Assembly: GCA_015478945.1 (NCBI GenBank)
Contig: JABUQX010078438.1
Coordinates: 1 to 25,000 of the forward strand
Reading direction: 5' to 3'
Length of the DNA stretch: 25,000 bases
Source of the DNA: Trachelipus rathkii
Lineage: Eukaryota > Arthropoda > Malacostraca > Isopoda > Trachelipodidae
Part shown: positions 12,301 to 21,115 of the stretch, in pieces
Layout of the letters: every line of letters begins with the position of its first letter
Numbering within the stretch: position 1 is the first letter of the stretch
Made by a program: the position numbers and the translations under genes
Notes under the pieces: model-generated
The model's database searches: none
Told to the model about the DNA's origin: nothing
What the model saw: only the letters and a program-made list of their open reading frames with translations

Positions 12301-13010
12301 ACTTTATTATCATATAATGAAATACTTCTCATACCTGTAAAATCTAACTGCTATTCACTAAGTATCCATTATGCTATCGATAATTTAGACTCATACTTAC
12401 GACCTATCATTCTTAACTCATATTTCATTATCTGTCCTTACCCTAGATCTATAGATTTATATACTTTCTAGATAAATGTCCTTACGTCAGTGATATCACT
12501 TAATCTTTAATCCGAGTATAATAGCTTATTACCCTACTATAGTACTGTATTATTACTGTGATAGAATTATTACCTAGAGTGTGGAGATATTTAGGGGGAG
12601 GATCCATCTAGATAACGTTTTGTGTTAACCCGTATCATAATGTGAAAATATCATATGCTTAAAGATATATAGAGAGCTTTCTCTAATCTTTCTGTGTTCC
12701 GCGATTAATCCTCCACTTGCGTCGACAATCACGAGTCCTTTCTAAACTTGTTCGCTTGACGTTCAATGCCGAGTGAACGGTGATTATACTTTTCGCTTAA
12801 CAGTGTACGTAACGCTCCTTCGTAATAGACAAAATAGTATAAGATCTTATTTAAGCTTTGTTTGTAATTAAAAGAAAGAATTATGTGCTCGTTATAACAT
12901 CTTGGCTTATATCACAAGTGCGACCGATTTGTGCATAAGTATGTCAAATTAATAATTAATTTAAAGCTTCACCTTTTTTTAAATTATATTATTTATTATT
13001 CATTGACTAT
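12300..13010. other. AT-rich unique DNA, no gene
   Basis: The stretch is CTAT-poor, moderately AT-rich and unique. It includes a small balanced patch at 12690-12840. There is no open frame of useful length and no recognised repeat. Confidence 0.5.
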
Positions 13011-13265
13011 TGAATTGATTATTATTATTATTATTATTCTTAGTTATTATTATTAATTATTGATTAATTATTAAGAAATGTATTATTTGTTCTATTATTA
13101 GTTATTAGCGGTTTCCTCTTATTACTCAAATTATGAATATACATTTTAAAGGGAGTTATTTCTAGTTTATTTAAGAACTTGCGAGACTTTATTTTATATT
13201 CCTCTTTTCATCTAACATTATTTACTATTAGTATTATTATTATTATATTATTATTATTATTATTG

Positions 13266-13304
<39 letters not shown>

Positions 13305-13340
13305 ATCTTTCCCATTATTATCATTGTTTTTATCATTAGT
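13011..13340 (+). repeat. (ATT)n microsatellite
   Basis: TTA/ATT trinucleotide arrays lie at about 13018-13055 and 13230-13305, separated by T-rich unique sequence. The isoleucine- and leucine-rich 109-codon frame (13179-13508) is a translation of this array and the following (CTT)n tract, so it is not a gene. Confidence 0.85.
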
Positions 13341-13360
13341 AGTGTAAATTTAAATTATTT

Positions 13361-13466
13361 CGTTCTTCTTCTTCTTCTTCTTCTCTTCTTCTTCTTCTTC
13401 TTGCTTCTTCCTTCTTCGTTTCTTCTCTTTCTTCTTCTTCTTCTTCTTCTTCTTCTTCTTCTTCTT
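13361..13466 (+). repeat. (CTT)n polypyrimidine microsatellite, first block
   Basis: TTC/CTT trinucleotides are almost uninterrupted; 13381-13440 contains no A and only two G. The other strand is (GAA)n and gives an E- and R-rich spurious frame. The tract is a long polypurine-polypyrimidine run of the kind that can form triplex DNA, which is a general property and not shown here. Confidence 0.9.
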
Positions 13467-13735
13467 TATATCTTTTTTCAAAAATATCATAAAGAGTGTT
13501 TGCTTTAAAAAAGGAAGACACATCCAACAAATTAAATAAGCTAAAATACTTTATAGACTGCCTTGAAAGTGGACTGAAAGTCTTGGCTAAGTCGGGTGTT
13601 CGTGTTCAAGTTCTATAGTTCTTATTCTATCTTTCTTTCTTTTTTCCCTTTTTTATCTTTTTCTATATTTTATTTTTAATTTTTATTTTTTATTTTTATT
13701 ATTTCTTTTCCTTCTTTTTCTCTACTTTTTCTGCT
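13467..13735. other. Spacer between (CTT)n blocks, T-rich
   Basis: About 130 bp of unique sequence (13475-13610) is followed by T-rich low-complexity sequence with TTTAT and CTTTCT words. There is no gene. A phrase near 13590-13607 (GTGTTCGTGTTCAAGTTCT) resembles a tRNA B box but has no partner A box. Confidence 0.5.
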
Positions 13736-14036
13736 TCTTTATTTCTTCTTCTTTACGCTCTTCTTCTTCGTCACATTCTTCTTCTTCTTGTTCTTCTTCT
13801 TCCTTCTTCTTCTTCTTCTTCTTCTTCTTCTTCTTCTTCTTCTGTGCTTTCTCTTCTTCTTCTTTCTTAAAATTCTTCTTCTTCTTCTTCTCGTTCTTCT
13901 TTGCCTGTGCTCTTGCTTCTTTATTAGGACTCTAACTGCTTCTTCTTCCTTCCCTTCTTCTGGTTTTCTTCTTTTCATTCTTCTTCTGTCTTCTTCTTCT
14001 TCTTTCTTCTTTCTCCTTTTCAGCTTCATTCTTCTA
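13736..14036 (+). repeat. (CTT)n polypyrimidine microsatellite, second block
   Basis: TTC/CTT triplets fill most of 13740-14030. The purest part is 13801-13843, and interruptions grow toward the 3' end. Frames on both strands (F/L-rich on +, R/K/E-rich on -) are repeat translations, not genes. Confidence 0.9.
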
Positions 14037-14485
14037 TTATATTTTATTATTATTAAGTTATTAACTTATTTATTATTATTAGTTATTATTATTTTACTTA
14101 TGTCTAGTGATTATAACTATATATGATGAGATAGATCTATTTCATCTGCACTATTTTCTGAGAGTACTGACTTCTATTATCTGTGTTAGGTGTGTGCTCA
14201 TTAGGTTTATCTACTGCCCGCTTTTTTGGATTATAGATTGATCTATGGTCTGAGTATCATAAGATGCATATGAATATATGTATAATATATTAGTTCCGTT
14301 ATTATTTATTTCTTTTTCTATAGTTTATATCATTATTATTTATTGATCACCTTATTATATCATTTTGGCGGCGCGATAGTTTGGATTTTTAGTTCAGTAT
14401 ATTTATTAATTACTTCTTGTTCTAATTAGGTTTAGCCGTAATGTTGCTTAGTGTCTTATTTGCTCACGATGGTGACGCATTTTTC
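14037..14485. other. AT-rich DNA with short (ATT)n, no gene
   Basis: ATT/TTA repeats at 14036-14095 grade into AT-rich unique sequence. No frame, RNA or transposon signal is visible. Confidence 0.5.
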
Positions 14486-14880
14486 CAATAATAACGTCTA
14501 GTGTGTCCACCTCGCTTTAAGACGCCCCAAAGTGTATTGTAGCACAAGGAAAAGTGTTATGATGTCCGTCTCGTCCGCCGGAGCGGATGTTATTATTGTG
14601 AGTGATATTAGCAAGAACTGGGGCCGGGACCTAAATTTCGCATGTCGCCGGTGCCTCTTCTTTTCCCCTGCCACCTCTGTTTCTGTGGAATTCCTCCATC
14701 TCTGTGTTTCCTACTCAATTTTAATCTCCCTCACTTTGAAGGGCGTTCCTGTGCCTCGATGCTGGGTTTGCTATTGGGCGTTTTCGTGGTTGCTTGGTGT
14801 CTCTAGTTGCATGTGTTTCACAACCGCAACGGAAGTGCTCCTATAAAACTGTGGTTTGCCGTGAGCGGTAGTGGGATAGT
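14486..14880. other. GC-rich islet with an unidentified 104-codon frame
   Basis: G+C jumps here: 33 of 60 at 14641-14700 and 27 of 60 at 14581-14640, between AT-rich flanks. A + strand frame at 14532-14846 (104 codons) is open throughout and has a mixed composition including several Cys, but I recognise no domain. A GC-rich hairpin TCCGC-CGGA-GCGGA lies inside it at 14572-14585. The islet could be an exon fragment, a piece of a mobile element or unique DNA. The frame is reported as a candidate only. Confidence 0.3.
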
Positions 14881-15640
14881 GATGTCTGAATTAGCTAATA
14901 CTACTCGTTCCATGTTAGGGTATTAATGTGTACAATTACTTATGGCCTCATTATAATATGGTCTAATCTAGTATACGCTCTATAGTTTGTTCTAAGATAC
15001 TTGATATAATAAGAACTGTATGATAGAATTATATTTTTAGTTATTCTTTTCTGTGAACGATAGCTATAATTAATATATATTATTAATATATATGATATAT
15101 ATATTATATATTAATTAATATATAAGTTAATATCATTAAATTAATATTATTTAAATATTAAATATATATAAATTAATATATAATAAACATATATTTAATA
15201 TTATGTTTTATGTAAATTATACATATATTATATCAAAATATTTAAATTATATGCGTGAGTTTTATCATATTAAAATACTGTTTTTATAAAAGTCGAGTAA
15301 ATAATGTATTCTGTTATAAATTATATAAAGTTTATATATATATTCAGTTATAGCTATTTAGATAATTTATTTGTTTATTTTATTCAAAGACTTATATTTC
15401 AAGGCATTTTATATGTAATATACATTTATACACACAAATGACATTAAATTAGCTTAATATAGTTTGATTTACCAAATTATTATATTATTGGGTGATGATT
15501 TTAATATAATTTTAGACTATTTAAATTATAATATTATAATATTACTATATATATTAATATATATATTATATTAATATATTATTTTAATATATTAATAATA
15601 TTCTTTTTTTACATATTTATATATATAGAGTTATAGGGTG
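14881..15640. other. AT-rich low-complexity DNA, no gene
   Basis: After about 160 bp of mixed sequence, 15060-15620 consists of TAT/ATTA words and short (AT)n runs, with A and T balanced. Stops are dense in all frames. Confidence 0.65.
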
Positions 15641-16560
15641 ATTCTCCATATAATTACTGGGGGCGATTGGGGAGGTTGTTATGTCAAACGTGATAGTGAC
15701 ATATTAATTGTTAAATAATCTAATGTATAATTTATATGTTATTGAGCTGTTGTATTCCTCTTAGGATGATTAGTTGTATACTTTTGATGTATGTTTATTT
15801 GACGCTGTCGATTATGATAAGGGATAGTAAATAACTGGTGTGGTGGGGGTGATTTCTTGTAGGTAAAGACGTTATTCACTAGGTATATGTAGTTGGCGCT
15901 CTTCTGTTATACATATTTACCAGTTCCATGTCACGTAACATTTAACATTAGTCGGTTACTCGTGTATAGATAGTGGTAAGTGTATATTATACTATTTTAC
16001 GTGATATTCGTATTTGTAATATATATATTGTACTATTATTGAATAAATCAACACGTGAGTGAATTATTGGCAAATATGTGCGAGGTAATTACTGATATCT
16101 GTGCACTTAACTATGGTCATAGTTAATTGGTTTGACGTCACCGAGATATCTTCCTGTGATATTGGTAAAAGTAGTGGACGTAGAGTTAAGCGCATCTCAA
16201 GAGAGTTAGACCAACACCTAATTTTTAAAAACAGAACTCGCTCAATATCATTTGAAACATGGTAATGACAGAATTAAAACGACCTATGTCGTCGTGTTGA
16301 TTGACTCTTTTTGCTTAGACCGCTCTAATACGGGCGCATTTTTACTTTCAGTGTTTCTTAAAGAACGTGATTTCTGCACAGAGGTCCAACCACTCGATAA
16401 ACAAGTGTAAACCTTTCTTAACTTTCTGTAATAATTTTGCATAAAGCTTCATAAATCTATACCTAAATTCATGCTTGAATTTGTAACTTAAATTTTGAAA
16501 TGATCTTGATGCTTTACTCTATCAGCCCTCCGAAAATGTCGCAGAGGTTTTGAATCCACC
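15641..16560. other. Unique DNA of normal complexity, no gene recognised
   Basis: A G-rich start (15655-15680) is followed by mixed AT-rich sequence. A TATGTCA/TGACATA inverted pair lies at 15680-15703 (7-bp arms, 10-nt loop). A late phrase GGTTTTGAATCC near 16537 resembles a B box but has no A box upstream. Frames are short and closed. Confidence 0.5.
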
Positions 16561-17480
16561 CTGTAGTATATATATATCATGATATATATATATTCACCAA
16601 AGTGACTACCTCAGTATTAATAATGATGGTTGTATAAATATGTAAAAATGTAATATATATAGGTCACTTTGTAACGTTCAATATATATATATATATATAT
16701 ACTATTTATATTCGTTATAAACAGTTTTATAACAAATATATTTAATCATATACCGAATGCTAAATCTCTTAGTATTTTGTATTTATGTAATTTATAGACA
16801 TTATTAATAATAATAAGTTTTATATATATAATTATATATATATTCACATATATATATATAATATATTTAATATACTTAATAATAATACAATATTTGTGAT
16901 AAAATATATTTTTCAGAACTAAGTCATAAATACTAACTAATAATAAACCTGTTATATCATCTAGAGCTCCTATTAGTCACTAGTATAATTTATATTAATT
17001 TATATTACTATGTTATATAAACTATATATTTATCTAATATTTATCTATATATATATGCTAAGTAATGGATTGATATATATAATACTATATTTTATATATA
17101 TATCAAATATAATTAAATATAAGCAATTGGGCTTTTTCGTAAGTGTGACGTAAATAAATAAATATTAATTACGAATATTGAATGATTTTAATCATATATA
17201 TTAGAGTATATATACTTAGTATTATTATACATATGTATAATTATCATATATATTATTAATATATCTTGAAAATAGATATCCTTACTTATATTACTTATTA
17301 TGATTAATATTAATATATATATAACTAACACTTGCCATAGAGCTTAATCATATATATATATATGTTTCTATTAATATATTATTATCATATATATCCATAT
17401 ATATAAGTACTGATGTTTATGTATATAACTATATATTATATATTTATATTATATATAATGTATATATAAATAATTATTAA
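16561..17480. repeat. AT low-complexity region with short (AT)n arrays and palindromes
   Basis: (AT)n runs at 16565-16592 (around a central CATG) and 16680-16701 lie among AT-rich sequence. A 9-bp inverted pair, CAAAGTGAC (about 16598-16606) and GTCACTTTG (about 16663-16671), brackets about 55 bp. A perfect hairpin GTTATAAA-CAGT-TTTATAAC lies at 16714-16733. No gene is visible. Confidence 0.6.
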
Positions 17481-18205
17481 TACCATCTGATCATTACTTA
17501 AAATCTGTGGTACAGACCTTATTATACACTGTCTATAGGCCATCATATGATTCTTTTTTGTCCTTGTCTTCTAATTTTTATATTATTGAAATGGGATTCA
17601 AAATTAATATGTCAATTATTTAATGTTGTCGTATTAACATTGGATTTGAATCATCAATTTATTTATGTCAACCAAATTACTTTTCTTATGCAATAGGTCC
17701 ATATAAAAAGTTCATTAAAATTATAACATAAATAAGTTATGGCTCACATCAATGAAATATCTCCTACCGGTTGCTCGTCAATCACAATGTTATGTTGATT
17801 TTAATTAACTGATCTCATTTTTTTATTTATCTTACTTATACATTAACTTCTTGAGGGTATGAACAATACTATAGGTTTCTTCTTGTACGCATTTTCTATT
17901 ATTTTTACTATTTATCTTATTTTTGGCTATTTATATGCAATGAACTAAGATGCTTGCTCTTATATATATGGATAACAATTATGTTGTTTTTTGTCTCGGT
18001 ATATTAGCAATTCATTTAATAGCGTTAATCAGGGTTCATCTGCAATCTCATTCATGTTCAGGAAACAATTTCTTAAAGTGTTTAATTACCAATTTAATAT
18101 ATAATTTAATTCAATTTAATATTTATTCTTTCTGTTTATAAATTTTATGTAACAAAAATATTATATTACTATATACTATTATATATAGTAGGTATAATAT
18201 CATTT
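17481..18205. other. AT-rich unique DNA upstream of the LINE remnant
   Basis: Ordinary AT-rich sequence. A 63-codon frame at 17950-18141 has no recognisable motif and is probably accidental. I looked for an endonuclease domain of the downstream LINE here and saw none, so the element seems 5'-truncated or decayed beyond recognition. Confidence 0.5.
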
Positions 18206-18225
18206 TTTTTCCTAGGGTGTATTCT

Positions 18226-18252
18226 AGTCCCTCCCTCCCTCCCTCCTTCCTC
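18226..18252 (+). repeat. (CCCT)n microsatellite at the LINE 5' boundary
   Basis: About six CCCT/CCTT units lie at the start of the recognisable reverse transcriptase frame. The run continues as Pro/Ser-rich sequence in the LINE frame, so it may have grown from the element itself. Confidence 0.75.
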
Positions 18253-18770
18253 TTGTATCTCTGTCGGTAATTCTGCTGTTGTCTTAACTTCTGCTAAAGC
18301 TGAACTGTTTGCTCAAAAAAACTTTTCCTTCAATTCCACTCTAGACCGTTCCAGAGCAATTCCTCCTCTCTTCCTCATTTCAACTCATTAAAATGTTATT
18401 TCTGCACTTTCTGAGCTTAACACTAACAAGGAGGAGTGTGCTGAAGTAATACCTCCTGTGGACCTCAAAATTTGTGATTCTGAGCTGTACCCTGCCTTTG
18501 TAAATTGTTGCATCACTGCCTATCAACTTCAACCTTTCCCTTCTGCTGGAGGGCTGCATTCATCCTGCATGTGCTGAAGAAGCGGGACTCGTGTCAAGAA
18601 TCCGTATCGTCAAATCGATTTAGCCTATGTTCATAAAGTTTTTGAATCTATTCTTATCAAGAAGATTCGGAAACATCTTAAATCTTCTAATTTTATTTCT
18701 GATTTCCAGTGTGGATTCTATAAGGAAAGCTAGACTGGTGATTCTCTTTCCTTTCTCTCCGACTCTTGAC

Positions 18771-18797
18771 TCTCTCTGCTCTCTCTGCTCTCTCTGC
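18771..18797 (+). repeat. 9-bp tandem repeat inside the RT frame
   Basis: Three exact copies of TCTCTCTGC. Nine bases make three codons (read as Leu-Cys-Ser in one frame), so growth by whole units keeps frame. Yet the LINE frame before and after the array differs, so an indel lies in or next to it. It probably arose by slippage after the element died. Confidence 0.8.
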
Positions 18798-19378
18798 TCT
18801 TCGGCATTTCGGTGAATCTCTTGCCATGGCGCTAGACATATCGAAGGAGGCCTTTCGATAAGCTCTAGAACAAAGCTTTAATTTCTCCCGTTCCAGTCGT
18901 TCTATGGCTGCTATTGTAGATAGTCACCATTTATCCTTTAAATCTATCCATAGTGATGTTCCTACAGAATTCTGTTCTATCCCAACTCTTTTTTTTTCAT
19001 TTTGCATCAATGATCTATGTTACTGTATATCCTCTCCACTCTTAGGCTGATAACTTCAACACTCATCATTACTCTTTCCAATTTGAAAGACGACTTATTC
19101 AACATAAAATAAAAAATGCTAGGAGGATAGACTCGAGGCAACAAACCTCTGATCTCTCTCGTACCTATAATTTTGTTAATGAAAACATGGTTATTTTCAA
19201 TGCCTCAATAACTTAGCTTCTTCTTCAATTTGCTATAATATCTTCTTTGAAAATGCAACTCTAACCTTCTTCTGTTCTTAATATTATTGATATTTTCCAT
19301 TCTCCTGATCTTTTTTAGAAGGATCGCAAATGTCCTTTCTAAAAAGTTTCTAGATAATTGCTTGCTCCAAGGCTCCTT

Positions 19379-19786
19379 CGTACTAGACGAAGGAAGGAGT
19401 TAAAAAGCAAACATTGAGCTGTTATTTTGTGAAAATGGCAGAAAAAGTGTGGAAGAGGATCAATGAATTTAGCAGTCTATTGGAAAGTGAGCCTGATCAA
19501 TCAGGTAAAAAATTTGGTAGACTCCAAGTGAGAGGCACGAGAATGAACAAAGCCATTGAACACATGAGTGCAATCACCACTTTGATTTGAGAAATGTGTA
19601 AGGAAAGAGTAAGAGGGAACAGAGGAGGCTATCACAAAACTTGAATATCTGAGCTTTGGTAGTGAATAAAAGGTGATGTCAAGAGAATGAAAGGTGACTG
19701 ACGTTCAACAAAGTGAAGTTAGAGAAAAAGCCGCAAATATTGCAGAAATTAATGAAGAAAGCAGTCCGTGTACTAGAACAGATTGG
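19379..19786 (+). pseudogene. Unidentified, possibly formerly coding fragment
   Basis: An ATG at 19435 in good Kozak context (A at -3, G at +4) opens a 51-codon frame ending with TGA at 19588. The same frame then continues for 18 more codons after the stop to 19645. The peptide begins MAEKVWKRINEF and is charged and helix-like, unlike the low-complexity frames elsewhere. A further open segment follows from about 19713 (reads ...RVLEQIGDSL) up to the hAT insertion. I do not recognise the family. It could be a decayed host gene, a retrocopy, or an internal part of a transposon. The TGA could be a simple one-base change from an Arg codon (CGA), which is inference. Confidence 0.4.
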
Positions 19787-19788
19787 TG

Positions 19789-19796
19789 ATTCCTTG
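19789..19796. repeat. Left 8-bp target site duplication
   Basis: ATTCCTTG, repeated exactly at 20067-20074 directly outside the other terminus. Eight bases is the duplication length made by hAT transposases. Confidence 0.85.
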
Positions 19797-20066
19797 CAGG
19801 GTTGTGGAGTCGGTTCAAAAATTTTCCGACTCCGACTCCGACTCCACCCTCTTCAAAATTGCCGACTCCAACTCCGACTCCGACTCCGACCTCTTGAAAA
19901 ATTTACCGACTTCCGACTCCGACTCCGACTCCACCCTTTTGAAAATTACCTACTCCGACTCCACCCTTTTCAAAATTGCAGACTCCGACTCCGACTCCGA
20001 CTCCGACTACACTCTCTTCAAAACTACCTACTCCCCGACTCCGCGACTCCGGACTCCACAACCCTG
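19797..20066. mobile_element. Nonautonomous hAT-type element (MITE), 270 bp
   Basis: The left end reads CAGGGTTGTGGAGTCGG (19797-19813). The reverse complement of the right end (20049-20066) reads CAGGGTTGTGGAGTCCGG, identical for 15 bases and then differing by one inserted C. ATTCCTTG flanks both sides. Termini starting CAGGG plus an 8-bp duplication define the hAT superfamily (established knowledge). The interior holds no transposase; it is made of GACTCC clusters split by a recurring A/C/T-rich spacer. The element would depend on a transposase made elsewhere. Frames read through it give only DSDSD, RLRLR or GVGVG strings and are not proteins. Nearly matching ends and an exact duplication suggest a fairly recent insertion. 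It sits inside the unidentified fragment at 19.4-20.3 kb. I am fairly sure of the class, less of the family. Confidence 0.85.
19826..20048 (+). repeat. GACTCC hexamer clusters with repeated spacer inside the hAT element
   Basis: Clusters of GACTCC/CGACTC (two to five copies) alternate with a spacer like ACCCTTTTCAAAATT. Spacers lie at about 19846-19860, 19889-19905, 19933-19949, 19963-19978 and 20010-20027. The left subterminal sequence (TTCAAAAATTTT at 19814) resembles the reverse complement of a spacer. The composite unit is about 30-50 bp and the lengths vary by whole hexamers. hAT transposases bind short subterminal motifs, so these may be binding sites, which is inference. Confidence 0.8.
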
Positions 20067-20074
20067 ATTCCTTG
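20067..20074. repeat. Right 8-bp target site duplication
   Basis: ATTCCTTG, an exact copy of 19789-19796. The two bases before each copy are also TG, so the duplication could be counted as 10 bp; the symmetry of the termini favours 8. Confidence 0.85.
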
Positions 20075-20345
20075 ACGGCACAGCTCCACCACAAAGGCCG
20101 TCAACTCCCAAATGATGATAGTGGGAAGGGCTACTAGAGAACTATTTTTGGAAATAGCCAATATTGACTTCTCCGAAGATCTATTTATTTGCGCCATTTT
20201 AAATATAATGTAAAAAGATTGTGTAATGTGTAATAAGAGTTGTGGTGTGTAAAATAAAGAATACCTACTGTTTCGAACCATAGAATTCCTTGTATAAGAT
20301 TGAATGCGATGATGAACGCTAATCGGGCAAGTCATTGAGTTCACA
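20075..20345 (+). pseudogene. Continuation of the interrupted unidentified fragment
   Basis: Removing the insertion and one duplication joins the frame ...EQIGDSL directly to TAQLHHKGRQLPND. A second + strand frame after a likely indel reads GRATRELFLEIANIDFSEDL (about 20127-20186) and closes with TAA at 20212. The composition is protein-like but the family is unknown. An AATAAA at 20253-20258 could be a polyadenylation signal or chance. The minus-strand frame at 20024-20344 overlaps the hAT end and is probably accidental. Confidence 0.3.
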
Positions 20346-20425
20346 TATGCAATGAAATGCTCTCTAATACAACACGTCCAATGGAAGTAATCTCATCATT
20401 CTGGATAGCTCTTCGCCCTCTCCTC

Positions 20426-20496
20426 TAATATATATTATATAATATATATAATATATACTATATATAATTATATATATATATACTATAGTATATATA

Positions 20497-20552
<56 letters not shown>

Positions 20553-20592
20553 AATATAATATATATATATATATATTAATATATATATATTA

Positions 20593-20643
<51 letters not shown>

Positions 20644-20745
20644 ATATAATTTATATATATATATATATAAATATTATATATACTATATATAATATATATA
20701 TATATATATTATATCTAAATTATGATATTACTATATATATATATC
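20426..20745. repeat. (AT)n microsatellite array
   Basis: About 320 bp of imperfect AT dinucleotide, purest at 20507-20540 and 20600-20632, with frequent TT or AA breaks. It is self-complementary throughout, so hairpin structure and assembly error are both likely. Confidence 0.95.
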
Positions 20746-20885
20746 ACTTTATATTTGGTAGGCGGCAAATTTTTACAATCAAGCGATCATGCCGAATCTT
20801 TACAAATTAAAATTACTGTAAGAAAATAAATTATTAACAATATTAAGTAGTAAATTATCATTACGAAAAATTACACATTAGTAAA
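20746..20885. other. Unique islet between (AT)n arrays
   Basis: A-rich unique sequence; 20821-20880 has A 32, C 5, G 4, T 19, reversing the T excess seen before 14 kb. No gene is visible. Confidence 0.5.
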
Positions 20886-21115
20886 TCTATATATCATATA
20901 TATATATTGATATATTATATATATAAGTATGGTATTATATATATATAACTTATTAATTATATAATATATATTAATATATATATATATATATAATATATAT
21001 ATATATATATTATAATATATATATATATTAATATATTTATTAATATATAGTTAATATATAATATTAATATTATATATATATTATTATTAATATAATATAT
21101 ATATATATACAATGT
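20886..21115. repeat. (AT)n low-complexity array
   Basis: AT dinucleotides broken by TAA/TTA, purest near 20975-21010 and 21095-21109. Confidence 0.9.

Larger units (their letters stand above)
18210..19378 (+). pseudogene. Decayed non-LTR retrotransposon (LINE) reverse transcriptase
   Basis: This is the remnant of the reverse transcriptase of a non-LTR retrotransposon of the Jockey/CR1 type, which copies RNA into DNA at a nicked target. One frame starting near 18251 reads with a LINE-like linker (AKAELFAQ) and a block FISDFQCGF. It is broken by stops at 18389, 18575, 18731 and 18767. A frame change in the GCTCTCTCT repeat follows, then motif A reads MALDISKEAFR from 18826, with its first Asp at 18835 but the usual Asp after Phe replaced by Arg and a stop at 18859. 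The block before motif C reads SDVPTEF...PTLF (18952-18990), lacking the usual QG. After IND (19006-19014) and another frame change, the YADD catalytic box reads stop-Ala-Asp-Asn (19043-19054). Homology fades at about 19375. Endonuclease, ORF1 and 3' tail are not visible. It is dead and truncated at both ends. Family naming is from memory of motifs, without a search. Confidence 0.85.

Noticed and set aside
13590..13612. B-box-like phrase GTGTTCAAGTTCT suggesting a tRNA or SINE
   Set aside because: No A box at the right distance and no fold; one weak match is expected by chance.
13179..14126. Long I/L/F-rich and R/K/E-rich open frames on both strands
   Set aside because: They translate (ATT)n and (CTT)n microsatellites; both strands are open at once and the composition is repeat-driven.
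16537..16552. B-box-like phrase GGTTTTGAATCC
   Set aside because: It has no upstream A box and no cloverleaf.
17950..18141. 63-codon hydrophobic frame
   Set aside because: It has no motif and no supporting context, and its length is compatible with chance.
17480..18205. Endonuclease domain of the LINE upstream of the reverse transcriptase
   Set aside because: No endonuclease-like motif can be read in any + strand frame; the sequence is AT-rich and stop-dense.
19713..20094. Frames encoding DSDSD, RLRLR and GVGVG repeats
   Set aside because: They lie mostly in the GACTCC hexamer body of the hAT element. Every frame of a stop-free hexamer repeat is open, so no protein is implied.
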